In this document: one piece after another, positions 34,828-41,854 of the stretch
Position numbering within the stretch: the first letter of the stretch is position 1
Layout of the letters: every line of letters starts with the position of its first letter
Source: a virus
Reading direction: 5' to 3' (one strand)
Virus record (IMG/VR): IMGVR_UViG_3300023174_002851
Coordinates: 1-64,000 of that record
DNA: 64,000 nt
Made by a program: the position numbers and the translations under genes
The notes under the pieces: generated by a model
Databases searched by the model: none
What the model saw: only the letters and a program-made list of their open reading frames with translations
What the model was told of the DNA's origin: nothing

Positions 34828-34857
34828 TTGATTTTGCATTTCAATAGACTATATAAT
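34828..34857 (+). promoter_or_regulatory. Early promoter for the ahpC-terC-ahpD operon
   Basis: TTGATT (34828-34833), 18-nt spacer, TATAAT (34852-34857). An AGAAC-ACAC-GTTCT inverted repeat (34866-34879) lies just past the start point and may be an operator or leader hairpin. The 127-nt intergenic stretch holds nothing else. Confidence 0.65.
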
Positions 34858-34911
34858 ATACACATAGAACACACGTTCTTATAAGTTTTTCATCACACAC
34901 AAGGAGACAAT

Positions 34912-35451
34912 ATGAAAACAGTTGGAGAGAGATTAGATCCGTTCGTGGTTACAGGAGTTCGTCCAGGACAGCTAGAAGATGCATTTTTTGACATCACAGA
35001 AAAATCATTCGAAGGCAAGTGGAAGGTAATTGTTTACTATCCAAAAGACTTCACATTCGTTTGCCCTACAGAAATTGTAGCCTATGACAAACTAACAAGC
35101 GACTTCGCTGACCGTGACGCAGTATTGCTAACAGGCAGCACAGACAATGAGTTCTGCAAAGTGGCTTGGCAAAAGGCACATGCAGATCTACAAAAGATCA
35201 CTCACACACAGTTTGCAGACACAGCCCGTGATGACCGCAGCCTAGTTCATCAGTTAGGTGTATTTTACTGGCCAGCTGGTGCCGCACTTCGTGCTACATT
35301 CATTGTTGATCCAAACAATGAAATCCAACACGTTAGCGTAAACAACTTGAATGTTGGTCGTAGCCCAGAAGAAACATTACGTATTCTTGATGCATTGCAA
35401 ACTGGCGAACTATGTGCCTGTAACCGTACTGTAGGCGGAGAGACACTATAA
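34912..35451 (+). CDS. ahpC: Peroxiredoxin, AhpC type
   Basis: 179 residues. Peroxidatic C51 in FTFVCPTE, WQKAHADL and the resolving region LCACNR (C168, C170). Reduces hydrogen, alkyl and nitrogen peroxides. Homologues of this subtype are recycled by AhpD, which is encoded two genes downstream, so the pair is self-consistent. Ribosome site AAGGAGA. Stop TAATG overlaps the next start. Confidence 0.94.
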   Translation: MKTVGERLDPFVVTGVRPGQLEDAFFDITEKSFEGKWKVIVYYPKDFTFVCPTEIVAYDKLTSDFADRDAVLLTGSTDNEFCKVAWQKAHADLQKITHTQFADTARDDRSLVHQLGVFYWPAGAALRATFIVDPNNEIQHVSVNNLNVGRSPEETLRILDALQTGELCACNRTVGGETL

Positions 35452-36113
35452 TGTTAGAAATGCTCTGGGCCTTAGCGGCCATTATATTGATTGATGTAGT
35501 GCTCGGCGGCGAGAATGCTTTGGTTATTGCAATGGCTTCAAGACAACTACCAGAGCATTTACGCAAACGTGCCATGTTATGGGGCACGTTCGGTGCAGTA
35601 GCAGTTCGATTTGCCAGTGTTGCTGTTCTTACTTACTTGTTGATGATTCCAGGTCTGCGACTTGTAGGCGGTCTTGCTTTAATCTATATCGCCTGGAAGT
35701 TGACGTCTAACAATCAAGATCACAGCAATGTAAAAACAGCCGCTACCTTCTGGGGCGCAATGGGTACTATTGTTTGGGCCGATGCAGTTATGGGCCTAGA
35801 TAATGCACTGGCCATTGCAGGTGCCGCGGGTGGTAATTGGTGGTTGATTATATTTGGTTTGTTAGTTAGTGTGCCTATCATCTTGTTTGGTAGCACACTG
35901 GTTGCTCGACTTATAGACAAATATCCAGACTGTGTTTTCGTTGGAGCATTTGTTTTATACGTAGTAGCAATCAAAATGATTGTACATGAGCCATTTATTG
36001 ATAATCATCTTGATCCAATGCATGACTTTTATGAAAATGTACTGCCTTGGGCAGGCGGACTTGTACTAACTGCTAAACAGTATTATAGAACTAACATTAG
36101 GAGAATAGAATGA
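35451..36113 (+). CDS. TerC-family membrane protein
   Basis: 220 residues with about seven membrane segments. The two conserved acidic repeats are present: IDVVLGGENALVIA (15-28) and WADAVMGLDNALAIAGA (about 104-120). The TerC/YjbE/MeeY family exports manganese or aids metal loading of exported proteins. Between ahpC and ahpD, this suggests linked metal and peroxide defence. A tellurite-resistance role is historical naming only. Confidence 0.88.
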   Translation: MLEMLWALAAIILIDVVLGGENALVIAMASRQLPEHLRKRAMLWGTFGAVAVRFASVAVLTYLLMIPGLRLVGGLALIYIAWKLTSNNQDHSNVKTAATFWGAMGTIVWADAVMGLDNALAIAGAAGGNWWLIIFGLLVSVPIILFGSTLVARLIDKYPDCVFVGAFVLYVVAIKMIVHEPFIDNHLDPMHDFYENVLPWAGGLVLTAKQYYRTNIRRIE

Positions 36114-36616
36114 GTTTTGTTGAATCTATTAAAGGTGCGTTGCCAGACTATGCAAAAGACACCAAGTTAAATCTTGACGCTGTCCTGCTACGTAGTACCT
36201 TAGATGCTGATGTGGCCATGGGATGTGCTGTGGCCGCACTCGCTGCAACAGGCAACGGTAAGGTACTTGGCGTTATGTTAGCAGATGCTCCTGTTCACGC
36301 AGATGCCGCAATGACAGCCGCAAGTATTATGGCACAGAACAATGTATGGTATCCTTACGTTGAGATGGCCGATGATCCTGCCCTAAAAGGATTGCCTGCA
36401 CAGTTACGTATGAACGCTATTGCAAGTCATGGCGGGACTACCAAGTCAAACTTTGAAGCATTTAGTTTGGCCGCGAGTATTGTGGGCAAATGCGAGTTTT
36501 GCGTAAAAGCCCATTATGACACATTAAAAACGGAAGGCTATACTGTGGAACAACTTCGTGACATTGGACGTATTGCCAGTGTTATGAACTCAGTAGCTAA
36601 AGTTTTAAACAGTTAA
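36110..36616 (+). CDS. ahpD: Alkylhydroperoxidase AhpD
   Basis: 168 residues. CEFCVKAH (128-135) with E116 gives the Glu-Cys-Cys-His set (E116, C128, C131, H135) of AhpD. It reduces AhpC using lipoamide-type donors in mycobacteria. Starts 4 nt inside terC (ATGA). Third gene of the stress operon. Confidence 0.94.
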   Translation: MSFVESIKGALPDYAKDTKLNLDAVLLRSTLDADVAMGCAVAALAATGNGKVLGVMLADAPVHADAAMTAASIMAQNNVWYPYVEMADDPALKGLPAQLRMNAIASHGGTTKSNFEAFSLAASIVGKCEFCVKAHYDTLKTEGYTVEQLRDIGRIASVMNSVAKVLNS

Positions 36617-36639
36617 ATAAAGTATAGGAGGACTCAACC

Positions 36640-36798
36640 ATGAAACAGAAAAAGCTATTAGCCAAACTGTACAGGGCTTGCGTCGACCACGATACAGAAA
36701 CGGTTTCCAAACTTCGTAAAAAAGAGTTTGCTAAGATACTGAAACACAAGGCCGAAGGCAAACCATTTACAGCTAAATGGACCTTGGTAAGGATTTAA
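36640..36798 (+). CDS. 52-residue basic protein
   Basis: MKQKKLLAKLYRACVDHDTE then Lys-rich helix (SKLRKKEFAKILKHKAEGK) and TAKWTLVRI. Strong ribosome site AGGAGG and a GTTAAATA late octamer (36612-36619) upstream. Could bind nucleic acid; not recognised. Confidence 0.6.
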   Translation: MKQKKLLAKLYRACVDHDTETVSKLRKKEFAKILKHKAEGKPFTAKWTLVRI

Positions 36799-36837
36799 GT
36801 TTGTAACAGAACTGCAATCTTTGTAGCACAATACTGC

Positions 36838-36845
36838 GATAAATA
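36838..36845 (+). promoter_or_regulatory. Late promoter, leaderless arrangement
   Basis: GATAAATA with exactly 5 nt to the ATG at 36851, so the predicted transcript start is the A of ATG. Confidence 0.6.
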
Positions 36846-36850
36846 TTGGT

Positions 36851-37699
36851 ATGACGCCAAAAACTTATCGCAGTATTTTTATTTCAGACGTTCATCTAGG
36901 TACCCGCGATTGTAAGGCGGAACAGCTGAACAACTTTCTCAAACACAACACATGCGAAACACTCTACATGGTAGGGGACATCATCGACGCATGGCGTATA
37001 CAACAAAACAAATGGCGATGGAAACAGTCACATACTAATGTGGTCCGTAGGGTTATGGGGCATGCCAAACGTGGAACTCGTGTAGTTTACATTGCAGGCA
37101 ACCACGATGAATTTCTAAGACCACTGATGCCTTATGGTATTGGATTTGGTTTGATTGAAGTTTGTAATCAATATGAACATATCGGAGTAGACGGTAAACA
37201 TTATCTAGTTACTCACGGTGACTTGTTTGACGGTATTACTAGACTAGCACCTTGGATAGCGTTCCTTGGCGATAAGGCATATGACTTTGTGTTAGCACTC
37301 AATAGTAAATTTAACTGGCTACGTCACCGTATGGGATTTGGTTATTGGAGTTTAAGTAAGTATCTCAAAGGCCGTGTCAAGAAAGCAGTGGACTTTATGT
37401 TTCAGTTTGAAAAGAATCTAGCAACATATTGTAAGAAGCGTGGGTTCGATGGTGTTATCTGTGGTCATATACACCACGCAGAGATCAAGGATATAGACGG
37501 AATCATTTACATGAATGACGGCGACTGGGTTGAAAGTTGTACAGCACTTGTAGAACATTGGGACGGTCGTTGGGAAATAGTAACTTGGACCAAGGAGAGC
37601 GACAATGTGGTTATTGATAATACTGGCAATACACGTAAACGATCCAAAGGACAATCCGGGGAAAGTGACACTGGCATTTCCTACACAAATCGAATGTGA
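36851..37699 (+). CDS. Metallophosphoesterase, PlcP/LpxH-like
   Basis: 282 residues of the calcineurin-type phosphoesterase fold: SDVHLGTRD (12-20), GDIIDAW, GNHDEFL, THGDLFDG and GHIHHAEI hold the dimetal ligands. Resembles both UDP-2,3-diacylglucosamine hydrolase LpxH and PlcP, the phospholipase C-like enzyme used for lipid remodelling under phosphate starvation. Adjacency to a glycosyltransferase favours PlcP: it would release diacylglycerol from phospholipid for glycosylation. The choice between PlcP and LpxH is inference. Confidence 0.85.
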   Translation: MTPKTYRSIFISDVHLGTRDCKAEQLNNFLKHNTCETLYMVGDIIDAWRIQQNKWRWKQSHTNVVRRVMGHAKRGTRVVYIAGNHDEFLRPLMPYGIGFGLIEVCNQYEHIGVDGKHYLVTHGDLFDGITRLAPWIAFLGDKAYDFVLALNSKFNWLRHRMGFGYWSLSKYLKGRVKKAVDFMFQFEKNLATYCKKRGFDGVICGHIHHAEIKDIDGIIYMNDGDWVESCTALVEHWDGRWEIVTWTKESDNVVIDNTGNTRKRSKGQSGESDTGISYTNRM

Positions 37700-37759
37700 G
37701 AGAGCGCGATCAACTATGACTAGTTGGCTTAAATTTGAAAGTTTTAAGGTAGTAAGCGA

Positions 37760-38761
37760 ATGCAAAAAACAATCCTAATAGTAACAGACAACTTACCGGA
37801 GCAGATCAATGGCGTGGTTACGACCTACAAAAATATTGAGGAACACGCGATTCGCGATAACTATCGTGTTGTATATCTTGATCCCGGGAGGTTCCGCTAT
37901 GTTGATTGCCCTGGCTACAACGAAGTCAAGATTGCCTTTCCCAGGAAGGTGGGCAAGATACTTGAGGAGATCAATCCGGATCATATCCACATCGCCACAG
38001 AGGGTCCTGTTGGTCTGTGTGCTAGACAATATCTTGACAAACACGGTTATCGCTACAATACTGCTTATCATACTAAGTTTCCAGAAGGACTTAGAAAACT
38101 ATTTGGCATACCTGAAAGTATTACTTGGCCTTTAGTACGTTGGTTCCATAAGCACAGTGGTAAAGTGCTAACTACTACAGACACTATGGTCGAAGAATTA
38201 AAATCACACGGGTTTGATGGAGAAGTTATTCCCTGGACACGCGGTGTTGATCGTAGCATATTTTATCCTAATTCTGCACGAACTAGAACAAAACGTCCTA
38301 TTCTAGTATGTGTTAGCCGTGTAAGTAAAGAAAAGAATTTAGAAGCGTTCTTTGAAATGGAATATACAGGTGCCCGTAAAATTATGGTAGGCGACGGCCC
38401 TATGCTAGAAGAATACAAAGAGCGATATCCTAATGTAGAGTTTGTGGGAGCCAAGCGTGGTGTTGAGTTAGGCGACTACTATCGCATGGCAGATGTATTC
38501 GTGTTTCCGAGTCGTTGGGAAACATTCGGGTTGGTAATGATTGAAGCAATGGCGTGTGGTACCCCAGTCGCTGCCTATCCTGTTCAAGGCCCATTAGACG
38601 TAGTGGATGAAGGCGTTACTGGATGTATGAACGAAGATTTAAAACAAGCTACTAAAGACGCACTTATGCTAGACCGTACAAAAGTTTGGGAAGGTAGCAG
38701 TCGTTGGACTTGGGAACATGCTTGGGAAATATTTAAAGTAAATTTAATTACTATCAAATAA
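37760..38761 (+). CDS. GT4-family glycosyltransferase, Agt/MgtA-like
   Basis: 333 residues. GT-B fold: N-terminal LPEQINGVVTTYKN, HIHIATEGPVGLCAR, then VSRVSKEKNL, MVGDGPMLEE and the donor-site ETFGLVMIEAMACGTPVAAY (E-x7-E). In phosphate-limited proteobacteria an Agt next to PlcP makes glycolipids from diacylglycerol; this gene's place is the same. A general alpha-mannosyl or glucosyl transferase is the alternative. Ribosome site AAGGTAG. Confidence 0.88.
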   Translation: MQKTILIVTDNLPEQINGVVTTYKNIEEHAIRDNYRVVYLDPGRFRYVDCPGYNEVKIAFPRKVGKILEEINPDHIHIATEGPVGLCARQYLDKHGYRYNTAYHTKFPEGLRKLFGIPESITWPLVRWFHKHSGKVLTTTDTMVEELKSHGFDGEVIPWTRGVDRSIFYPNSARTRTKRPILVCVSRVSKEKNLEAFFEMEYTGARKIMVGDGPMLEEYKERYPNVEFVGAKRGVELGDYYRMADVFVFPSRWETFGLVMIEAMACGTPVAAYPVQGPLDVVDEGVTGCMNEDLKQATKDALMLDRTKVWEGSSRWTWEHAWEIFKVNLITIK

Positions 38762-38796
38762 TGATTTTCAGTATGTGAAACACAATGTTTCTACCA

Positions 38797-38830
38797 TATA
38801 ATAACGATACATACTAATGCAGTATGTTTT
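38797..38830 (+). promoter_or_regulatory. Promoter and inverted repeat upstream of pqqA
   Basis: TATAAT (38797-38802) with a weak -35 (TGTGAA at 38774-38779), then ACATACT-AATGC-AGTATGT (about 38810-38828), a perfect 7-bp inverted repeat in the leader that may be an operator. A GAAACA-CAA-TGTTTC repeat lies just upstream. Confidence 0.5.
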
Positions 38831-38848
38831 ATTAAAAGGAGAACTACT

Positions 38849-38920
38849 ATGTGGACTACACCATCAGCACAAGAAATGCGTTTTGGTTTTGAAGTTACAA
38901 TGTACGTAATGAACAAGTAA
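38849..38920 (+). CDS. pqqA: PQQ precursor peptide PqqA
   Basis: 23 residues: MWTTPSAQEM then RFGFEVTMYVMNK. Length and residues match PqqA, whose Glu and Tyr (here E15 and Y19, ExxxY) are joined to make pyrroloquinoline quinone by host PqqB-E. The MW start, the aromatic-Glu-Val-Thr-x-Tyr core and the NK end match betaproteobacterial methylotroph PqqA as I remember it. The ribosome site is AAAAGGAGAA, 8 nt upstream. No other pqq gene is in the window, so the peptide would depend on host enzymes. It is short enough to be missed by gene callers. Confidence 0.88.
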   Translation: MWTTPSAQEMRFGFEVTMYVMNK

Positions 38921-38934
38921 GATCCAAAATAGGC

Positions 38935-38963
38935 TTGACAACCTCTAAACTTTCTGTTATACT
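38935..38963 (+). promoter_or_regulatory. Early promoter
   Basis: TTGACA (38935-38940), 17-nt spacer, TATACT (38958-38963); drives the gene at 39003. Confidence 0.8.
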
Positions 38964-39002
38964 AGTTCTATAGTTTAACAAGTTTGGAGGTTTCTTTTGA
39001 GT

Positions 39003-39392
39003 ATGCACTTAGAAGGCCCGTGGCTTAGTACCACAGGCAAGAAGAAAACGAAACGTAAATTTGCAAGTGCGGAACACGCACGAAAGGCTAGAGAATTGGA
39101 CGAAAGTTGGAAAGAATTACTTAAACGACAAGGCATCGAATCCGAAGAGCGAAAGCGTACTCGAGGTTTAAGTGCTCCTAGTTTGAGCAGTTCATACAGT
39201 TTGAAAATACCAGAAGGCCGTAATACTACCGCTCATATTCCTAGTAGAGACACAGGTGGTAACGCAACCTTGAAACCTGCCAAAGTCTATACAGGTGATA
39301 AAGTTAAAGGCATTGCTACGATGCATAAATCAAACGCTGTCCCAGTCTTTTCAGACGAAGAAGCTGTTGATATCTCCAAAATGCGCCGATAA
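39003..39392 (+). CDS. Basic phage protein of unknown function
   Basis: 129 residues from MHLEGPWLSTTGKKKTKRKF; very basic, low-complexity Ser region (LSAPSLSSSYSLKI). Reminiscent of short T4-like and pelagiphage early proteins with the same opening. A TTG at 38997 (6 nt after GGAGG) is an alternative start adding two residues; the ATG spacing of 12 nt is longer than usual. Confidence 0.7.
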   Translation: MHLEGPWLSTTGKKKTKRKFASAEHARKARELDESWKELLKRQGIESEERKRTRGLSAPSLSSSYSLKIPEGRNTTAHIPSRDTGGNATLKPAKVYTGDKVKGIATMHKSNAVPVFSDEEAVDISKMRR

Positions 39393-39497
39393 TTACCTGT
39401 TTTCACCCATGAATCCAAAACAAGAACTATATATTACTACGTTTCGCAAAGAAACTAAGATAGTAGGTTTAGTTTGATGAGATTCATTTTATTAAAC

Positions 39498-39632
39498 CCG
39501 CGAGTCTTGGCCAATGAGAAACCCGTTATTTCGGGAAGCCAGGCTTGCCAAAGGTACTGCATGAGTTATGAACATGCGGTGGCTGATGGAGAAGACGTCA
39601 CGAACTAAGGGTTCTGTTATTGAGCCTCGTGG
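39498..39632 (+). ncRNA. Possible structured RNA (multi-branched fold)
   Basis: Within the 214-nt gap before the cell-wall hydrolase, five stems nest cleanly. Closing stem CCGCGAG (39498-39504) / CTCGTGG (39626-39632). CTTGGC (39506) / GCCAGG (39538), enclosing CCCG-CGGG. ACTGCATG (39556) / CATGCGGT (39573). GAAC (39602) / GTTC (39611). A 43-codon frame (39478-39609) overlaps it but lacks a ribosome site. No known RNA class recognised. Folded by eye, so tentative. Confidence 0.35.
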
Positions 39633-39692
39633 AAGAAACTCCCTTTATGTAATGTGTTTGCAGTTTGAACACACCAAGTCAAAGGAGACAAT

Positions 39693-40238
39693 ATGGAAAA
39701 GTTATTTAAATTGACCACCTATCTAGTTGGTCTAGTAGTAGTCTGCATTTTGGTACAAAGTGTCACTCAAGCCAAAATGGAAAAGCTACGCTCAAGTGGG
39801 CTCACTAACGCCCCAGATGTAGTATCAATTCAAACACGTGAACGCCAATTGGACTGTATGGCCATGAACATTTATCGCGAAGCCGGTCACGAACCCTTCG
39901 AAGGTAAAGTTGCCGTGGCACAAGTCACTATGAATCGAGTCAAAGACGGACGATTTGGTGATGATGTTTGCGGTGTTATCTACAAGAAAAGTGTTATAAT
40001 GGACAAGGTAGTATGCCAATTCTCATGGGCATGTGATTCCGCTGCCAAAACACGCCCAGTGAACAATGCGGCATATCAAGAAAGTTATGCTGTGGCTAAA
40101 AAAGTACTGTTAGAAGGATTTAAACTTGACATACTAAGAAGCGCACTGTATTATCATGCTAACTATGTGAATCCGCAATGGCCATTGGAAAAGATTGGCC
40201 AAATTGGAAATCATATTTTTTATAAACCAAAAAACTAA
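39693..40238 (+). CDS. Cell-wall hydrolase, SleB/CwlJ type, membrane-anchored
   Basis: 181 residues. An N-terminal membrane segment (LTTYLVGLVVVCILVQSV) is followed by the Hydrolase_2 domain: DCMAMNIYREAGHEPFEGKV, TMNRVKDGRFG, VCGVIYKK, CQFSWACD, ALYYHANYVNPQW. The Glu in REAGHEP is the expected catalytic residue. Probably the phage endolysin, with the membrane segment acting as signal-anchor. Next to a putative holin. Confidence 0.85.
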   Translation: MEKLFKLTTYLVGLVVVCILVQSVTQAKMEKLRSSGLTNAPDVVSIQTRERQLDCMAMNIYREAGHEPFEGKVAVAQVTMNRVKDGRFGDDVCGVIYKKSVIMDKVVCQFSWACDSAAKTRPVNNAAYQESYAVAKKVLLEGFKLDILRSALYYHANYVNPQWPLEKIGQIGNHIFYKPKN

Positions 40239-40250
40239 GAAAGGCCTATT

Positions 40251-40559
40251 ATGAATTTTAATTTAGACATTACTCAAGTTAAAGAATTTGTTCAAAATAA
40301 AGTTTCTCATATTTCGGCAGAAACACTAGGATGGCTAGCAGTATTGATTCTACATGCCAGTACTATTCCTAGCCTGCTTGCTGTTATGAGCGGACTAACT
40401 GACCGACTACCAGGAGTTGATCTCGTTCTCCTAGTTTGGACAGGTCTTACATTATTGTTTGTCAAAGCCGCAGTCCAAAAAGACATGTTGAACATTGTTA
40501 CTATTGGATTTGGTTTTATTGTACAGGCCGTTTTAATGGCTTTGATCTTCTTTAAGTAA
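40251..40559 (+). CDS. Small multi-pass membrane protein, putative holin
   Basis: 102 residues with three membrane segments (about 25-46, 56-73, 80-100; for example VDLVLLVWTGLTLLFVKAAV). A holin role is inferred only from size, topology and its position 12 nt after the cell-wall hydrolase. Ribosome site AAGAAAGG. Confidence 0.6.
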   Translation: MNFNLDITQVKEFVQNKVSHISAETLGWLAVLILHASTIPSLLAVMSGLTDRLPGVDLVLLVWTGLTLLFVKAAVQKDMLNIVTIGFGFIVQAVLMALIFFK

Positions 40560-40576
40560 ATTGGTAGACATCACGG

Positions 40577-40605
40577 TTGACTTTGAGCAGCCGTGGTGCT
40601 ATACT
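40577..40605 (+). promoter_or_regulatory. Early promoter for lipoprotein operon
   Basis: TTGACT (40577-40582), 17-nt spacer, TATACT (40600-40605). Confidence 0.7.
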
Positions 40606-40640
40606 AGTAATACTGTAACAACACACACAGAAAGGCAAAT

Positions 40641-41129
40641 ATGAAAAAGGCAATTTTAGTAGGTTTGATGGCAGCGGCGATTACAGGCTGTTCTTCGATG
40701 AAATCAATCGACGAGCGTAAAACTTATGCTCAACCTGATTGGTATCAAGACTGTGCGCAAAGTGGCACAGAAGGTTGGTTCTGGTGGAGCAAAGAGTATG
40801 CTTATGCTTGCGGTGCAGGTGAAAGTATTCATGCACAAGCGGCAGAAGAACAAATGTATGCTATTGCTATGAACAACTTTGCTAAACGTATCAACAGCGA
40901 AGTAAACAGTTCAACAGAAATCAATTTTGACAATGACAAGAAAACAACTAAGACTCGTATTTCATATCAAGTCAAGAACACAACAATTCGTGAACACTTG
41001 AATCGCGAAGTTGGACAATTTACAATGAATGGTCGTCATTATACTTTTGTTCGTTTGAAAATGCCTAAGGGTGTATTTGATCAATTGATTGCTGAAGCTA
41101 AAGCAGAGAAATTGGCAAAGGCACAATAA
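40641..41129 (+). CDS. LPP20-like outer-membrane lipoprotein
   Basis: 162 residues. Lipobox ITGC with C17 (MKKAILVGLMAAAITGC). The mature part contains CAQSGTEGWFWW, YACGAGES and a repeat-free alpha/beta domain (KTRISYQVKNTTIREHLN), resembling LPP20 lipoproteins. Exported to the periplasmic face of a membrane. Could be a spanin component or surface modifier; unknown. Overlaps the next start (TAATG). Confidence 0.7.
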   Translation: MKKAILVGLMAAAITGCSSMKSIDERKTYAQPDWYQDCAQSGTEGWFWWSKEYAYACGAGESIHAQAAEEQMYAIAMNNFAKRINSEVNSSTEINFDNDKKTTKTRISYQVKNTTIREHLNREVGQFTMNGRHYTFVRLKMPKGVFDQLIAEAKAEKLAKAQ

Positions 41130-41482
41130 TGCATCCATACCGAGTTAAAGAATATATGTGGCTGGTGATCGTTCTCATGTTCACCGTTATAACATTCCTG
41201 TCTGGTTGTAGTTCTGCACCGAAGGTGGCAGCAAACAAACCGCAGTATTGTTATACTAGCCAAACTATTAAAACTCAAAATGGCGACACAGTGAATAGCG
41301 AAACTACCCTTGATTGTACAGACGATCAAATCAAACGCATTGCAATAAAGCGTATGGGTATGGCTCCGAACTGTGGCGAATTTACATATCGAATGATGAT
41401 CGGAGGAACCTATGTCCAGCAAAAAGGCATCAGTTGTCAAAAACTTGATGGTAGTTGGGAAATTGTCAATGCTTCTATGTAG
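41129..41482 (+). CDS. Lipoprotein with surface-antigen-like C-terminus
   Basis: 117 residues. Signal anchor YMWLVIVLMFTVITFLSGC (lipobox LSGC, C27). C-terminal half (CGEFTYRMMIGGTYVQQKGI then SCQKLDGSWEIV) resembles 16-17 kDa surface antigen domains. Role unknown; second gene of a three-gene exported-protein operon. Confidence 0.65.
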   Translation: MHPYRVKEYMWLVIVLMFTVITFLSGCSSAPKVAANKPQYCYTSQTIKTQNGDTVNSETTLDCTDDQIKRIAIKRMGMAPNCGEFTYRMMIGGTYVQQKGISCQKLDGSWEIVNASM

Positions 41483-41837
41483 CACTTTGGTTGTGGCACA
41501 GGATATTTCTAATCCTAAATTTTTCGATTATCGATCTGGAGGGTTTGTCAATCAATTAGTTGATATGACGTTTGGTTGGTTTAAGACTTTGGATACGCAA
41601 CAAAAAATTGCCTATAACTCTGCATTGACTCATGCTATAATGTATGCAGAAAATGGTAAGGCAGTTCAATGGTATCAAGGGGATGCCAGTGGCGTTGCAG
41701 TGCCTGTAATGACTTGGCCGAGCAGTGATGGTTATTGTCGCAGGGTACATATCAGTGCTATTGCATATAATGTAGAAAAATCCATGGCGGCTACTGCATG
41801 TTACTCCGAAACAGAGAAACGCTGGCGATGGATATAA
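41412..41837 (+). CDS. Exported surface-antigen-like protein
   Basis: 141 residues as drawn; hydrophobic LMVVGKLSMLLCSTLVVAQD is a signal peptide. The C-terminus (DGYCRRVHISAIAYNVEKSM then ATACYSETEKRWRWI) parallels its neighbour, so the two may be paralogs. The start is uncertain: ATGs at 41448 or 41469 would shorten the 71-nt overlap with the preceding gene. Confidence 0.55.
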   Translation: MSSKKASVVKNLMVVGKLSMLLCSTLVVAQDISNPKFFDYRSGGFVNQLVDMTFGWFKTLDTQQKIAYNSALTHAIMYAENGKAVQWYQGDASGVAVPVMTWPSSDGYCRRVHISAIAYNVEKSMAATACYSETEKRWRWI

Positions 41838-41839
41838 CA

Positions 41840-41847
41840 AATAAATA
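41840..41847 (+). promoter_or_regulatory. Late promoter
   Basis: AATAAATA, 7 nt before the ATG at 41855; no ribosome site between. Confidence 0.5.
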
Positions 41848-41854
41848 ATAGTTC

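Noticed and set aside
37717-37779. 20-codon frame MTSWLKFESF... before the glycosyltransferase
   Set aside because: Weak ribosome site and overlap with the glycosyltransferase start; a leader peptide is possible but unsupported.
39410-39478. 22-codon frame MNPKQELYITTFRKETKIVG...
   Set aside because: No ribosome site upstream, no promoter; probably chance.
39478-39609. 43-codon frame MRFILLNPRVLANEKPVISG...
   Set aside because: No ribosome site and codon choice unlike neighbours; the region folds well as RNA. Kept only as an alternative to the RNA call.
39580-39615. Hammerhead-like core (CTGATG ... CGAAC)
   Set aside because: The required stem II between the two core strands does not form and A9 is replaced by G.
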